Source: Deltaproteobacteria bacterium
GTDB taxonomy: Bacteria > Desulfobacterota > GWC2-55-46
Direction: 5' to 3'
Assembly: GCA_016219025.1 (NCBI GenBank)
Contig: JACRCM010000026.1
Span: 1 to 43,594 of the forward strand
Length of the DNA: 43,594 nt
Shown one piece after another: positions 42,079-43,594 of the stretch. Below the pieces are notes generated by a model. That model had not been told where the DNA came from, did not search any database, and saw only the letters and a program-made list of their open reading frames with translations. The number at the start of each line of letters is the position of its first letter. Position 1 is the first letter of the stretch. The translations under genes and the position numbers were made by a program.

Positions 42079-42975
42079 ATGAAAGACGACGCCTCGCTTG
42101 TAAGCGCCTTCCTCGACCACGTCATCGTGGAAAAGGGCCTATCTCTCAACACGCGCCTCTCCTATGAGCGCGACCTTGCGAGGTTTTTGCGTTACATGGA
42201 CGGTGCGGGCGCCGGCGTAACCGGCGCGTCGCCGGACGACATACGCGGGTATCTCAAACGACTGCATGACGACGGACTCTCGGTGCGGTCTTACACGAGG
42301 GCGCTCGTCGCCGTGCGCGGATTTTATAAATTTCTCATCAAGCGTAAATACGTAGACAGCTCGCCTTGCGCCGTTATAGACATGCCGCGCATGCAAAAGA
42401 GGCTCCCGGAATTCCTTTCCATATCCGACGTTGACAGGCTTCTCGACGCGCCAAAGAGCGATACGCCCATGGGACTGCGCGACAAGGCGATGATAGAGGT
42501 GCTCTATGCCACGGGGTTGCGCGTCTCAGAGCTGGTCGGCCTGAAACTGAACGACCTCAATATGCAGGCGGGTTATGTGACGACCGTCGGAAAAGGCTCC
42601 AAGGAGCGGCTGGTTCCGGTTGGAGACTCGGCAATCGTCTGGCTCAAACGCTACATGGAGACCTCAAGGCCGCTGCTTCTGCGCGGCAGGACAAGCGCAG
42701 TTCTCTTTTTGTCTAACCGCGCAAACCGCATGTCGAGGCAGAACTTCTGGGTCATCATAAAAAGATACGCCCTGATCGCAGGGATAGATAGGGCAAGGAT
42801 AAAGCCGCACACGCTCCGCCATTCCTTCGCCACGCACCTCCTTGAAGGCGGCGCGGACCTGAGAATGGTTCAAGCCATGCTCGGCCATGCGGACATATCC
42901 TCAACCCAGATATATACCCACGTCACCACCGAAAGGCTGAAAAAACTCCACAAGAAGGCGCATCCGAGAGGGTGA
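42079..42975 (+). CDS. Tyrosine site-specific recombinase XerD/XerC
   Basis: Chromosome-dimer resolution recombinase of 298 aa. It has an N-terminal SAM-like core-binding domain (SAFLDHVIVEKGLSLNTRLSYERDLARFLRYM) and the catalytic set Arg in YATGLRVSELVGL (near 147), Lys in TVGKGSKERLVP (near 174), His-x-x-Arg in KPHTLRHSFATHLLEGG, His in LGHADISSTQ, and Tyr in IYTHV (near 279). The C-terminal KKLHKKAHPRG is typical of XerD-like proteins. XerC or XerD cannot be decided without the partner, though XerD fits better. It is followed by an IS630-type transposase on the other strand. Confidence 0.9.
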   Translation: MKDDASLVSAFLDHVIVEKGLSLNTRLSYERDLARFLRYMDGAGAGVTGASPDDIRGYLKRLHDDGLSVRSYTRALVAVRGFYKFLIKRKYVDSSPCAVIDMPRMQKRLPEFLSISDVDRLLDAPKSDTPMGLRDKAMIEVLYATGLRVSELVGLKLNDLNMQAGYVTTVGKGSKERLVPVGDSAIVWLKRYMETSRPLLLRGRTSAVLFLSNRANRMSRQNFWVIIKRYALIAGIDRARIKPHTLRHSFATHLLEGGADLRMVQAMLGHADISSTQIYTHVTTERLKKLHKKAHPRG

Positions 42976-43594
42976 ACGGATCGAGCGTAGCGAGAACTAC
43001 AACCCGGTACCCCAAAGGGCAGGGCACTAACCTTGAAATCATGCCAAATCGCCCCTCCGATACTATTTGACATAATATCCATTATGCGACACTTCGGGTG
43101 CTTGAAGTATTTGGCGGCCCTGCCGGGCGGTTTCTGCAACATGCGCATGTACGAGACCATCTTGCGTTTCAGTTCCTTCCCGGTTCTCTCAAGCGCCCCG
43201 CCGTGCTTCCCACGCTTCACGCCGCAGTTAAGGTATTCATCGGGGTGCAACTCCGGCGAATACGACGGCAGGCAAACACTTCAATCTCTTCCGCGTGCCC
43301 CGCGACCCACTGCCTCACCATCTTGCCGTGGCGTGTCTTGAGGTTGTCCACGACCAGAAATACCTTGCGTCCGGCGTCTTTGACCAAACGCCCCATGAAT
43401 CGAATGAAGAGCGCGGGATTCATGGCGTCCTTGATTATGCTTGTCCTCTTGGCGTTGGGGCGTATTGTGGGCGTTTTGCCCTTTGGGACGTATCCTCGGG
43501 CGTTGCTCTCGCCGTTCCTTATCCCTGTCTCATCGCACCAGCTTATCTGCGCGCCCTCCTTCTTTGCGCGGGAGGATATGGCGGGATATTCCTC
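42976..43594 (-). pseudogene. IS630-family transposase, frameshifted and cut by the window edge
   Basis: Reading from the window end, the - strand codes ISWCDETGIRNGESNARGYVPKG (first catalytic Asp), then KVFLVVDNLKTRHGKMVRQW (second Asp). After a frame change it codes LPSYSPELHPDEYLN (catalytic Glu), and the C-terminal region is ...KYFKHPKCRIMDIM. The frame change at about 43274 is explained by one missing T in GTGTTTGCCTG (- strand). After the C-terminal motifs no stop is met before the reading frame enters xerD antisense, so the element's 3' end is probably lost or altered. The N terminus lies outside the window. Left element boundary is uncertain. Confidence 0.8.

Overview
The window is about 60% GC and looks like a bacterial chromosome segment. 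Every convincing gene lies on the + strand except a transposase at the right edge. ATA (Ile) and AGG (Arg) codons are frequent. Together, an ATP-citrate lyase (reverse TCA cycle marker), an MSHA-type type IV pilus locus and a REC-PATAN-type regulator suggest a Gram-negative, possibly autotrophic lineage of the Nitrospirota or deltaproteobacterial kind. That assignment is an inference; no rRNA or tRNA gene is present to test it.

Layout. (1) 1-4910: the small (aclB) and large (aclA) subunits of ATP-citrate lyase, separated by a BrnT/BrnA-like toxin-antitoxin pair with its own promoter. aclA carries a one-base frameshift. (2) 4911-5260: two strong intrinsic terminators and a candidate promoter. 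(3) 5261-26062: a nearly complete MSHA-like pilus locus. It holds the assembly ATPase (MshE/PilB), platform protein (MshG/PilC), an atypical pseudopilin, a pilin, two GT-C/YfhO-type membrane proteins (possible pilin glycosylation), an 80-bp tandem repeat, a tiny membrane protein, four minor pilins, a large secreted Ig-like protein (MshQ-like position), a small MerR-like regulator, an ExeA/MshM ATPase, a TPR protein (MshN-like), PilM, PilN, PilO, PilP, a secretin and a SPOR protein. No prepilin peptidase or PilT-type retraction ATPase lies in the window. (4) 26117-32034: miaB, a DUF151 bifunctional-nuclease gene, a degenerate-GGDEF protein, a REC-PATAN-GTPase-like protein, and a PHP phosphoesterase. 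Two MITE-like elements sit in the gaps. (5) 32000-42975: a PQQ-propeller lipoprotein, a GH57 glycosidase, mutS, an AMIN/amidase_3 cell-wall amidase, glnD and xerD, tightly packed. (6) 42976-43594: a frameshifted IS630-family transposase on the - strand, cut by the window edge.

How the parts relate. The pilus locus is one functional block: motor, platform, pilins, alignment complex (PilM-N-O-P) and secretin, with three recognisable internal promoters (before the pilin, before the minor-pilin set and before the MerR gene). The regulator pair at 28.4-31.0 kb could control surface motility or polarity, but this is inferred only from domain types. The remaining genes are housekeeping. Short dispersed palindromes and MITE-like repeats mark most intergenic gaps, and two genes carry frameshifts that each fit loss of one base in an A/T run.
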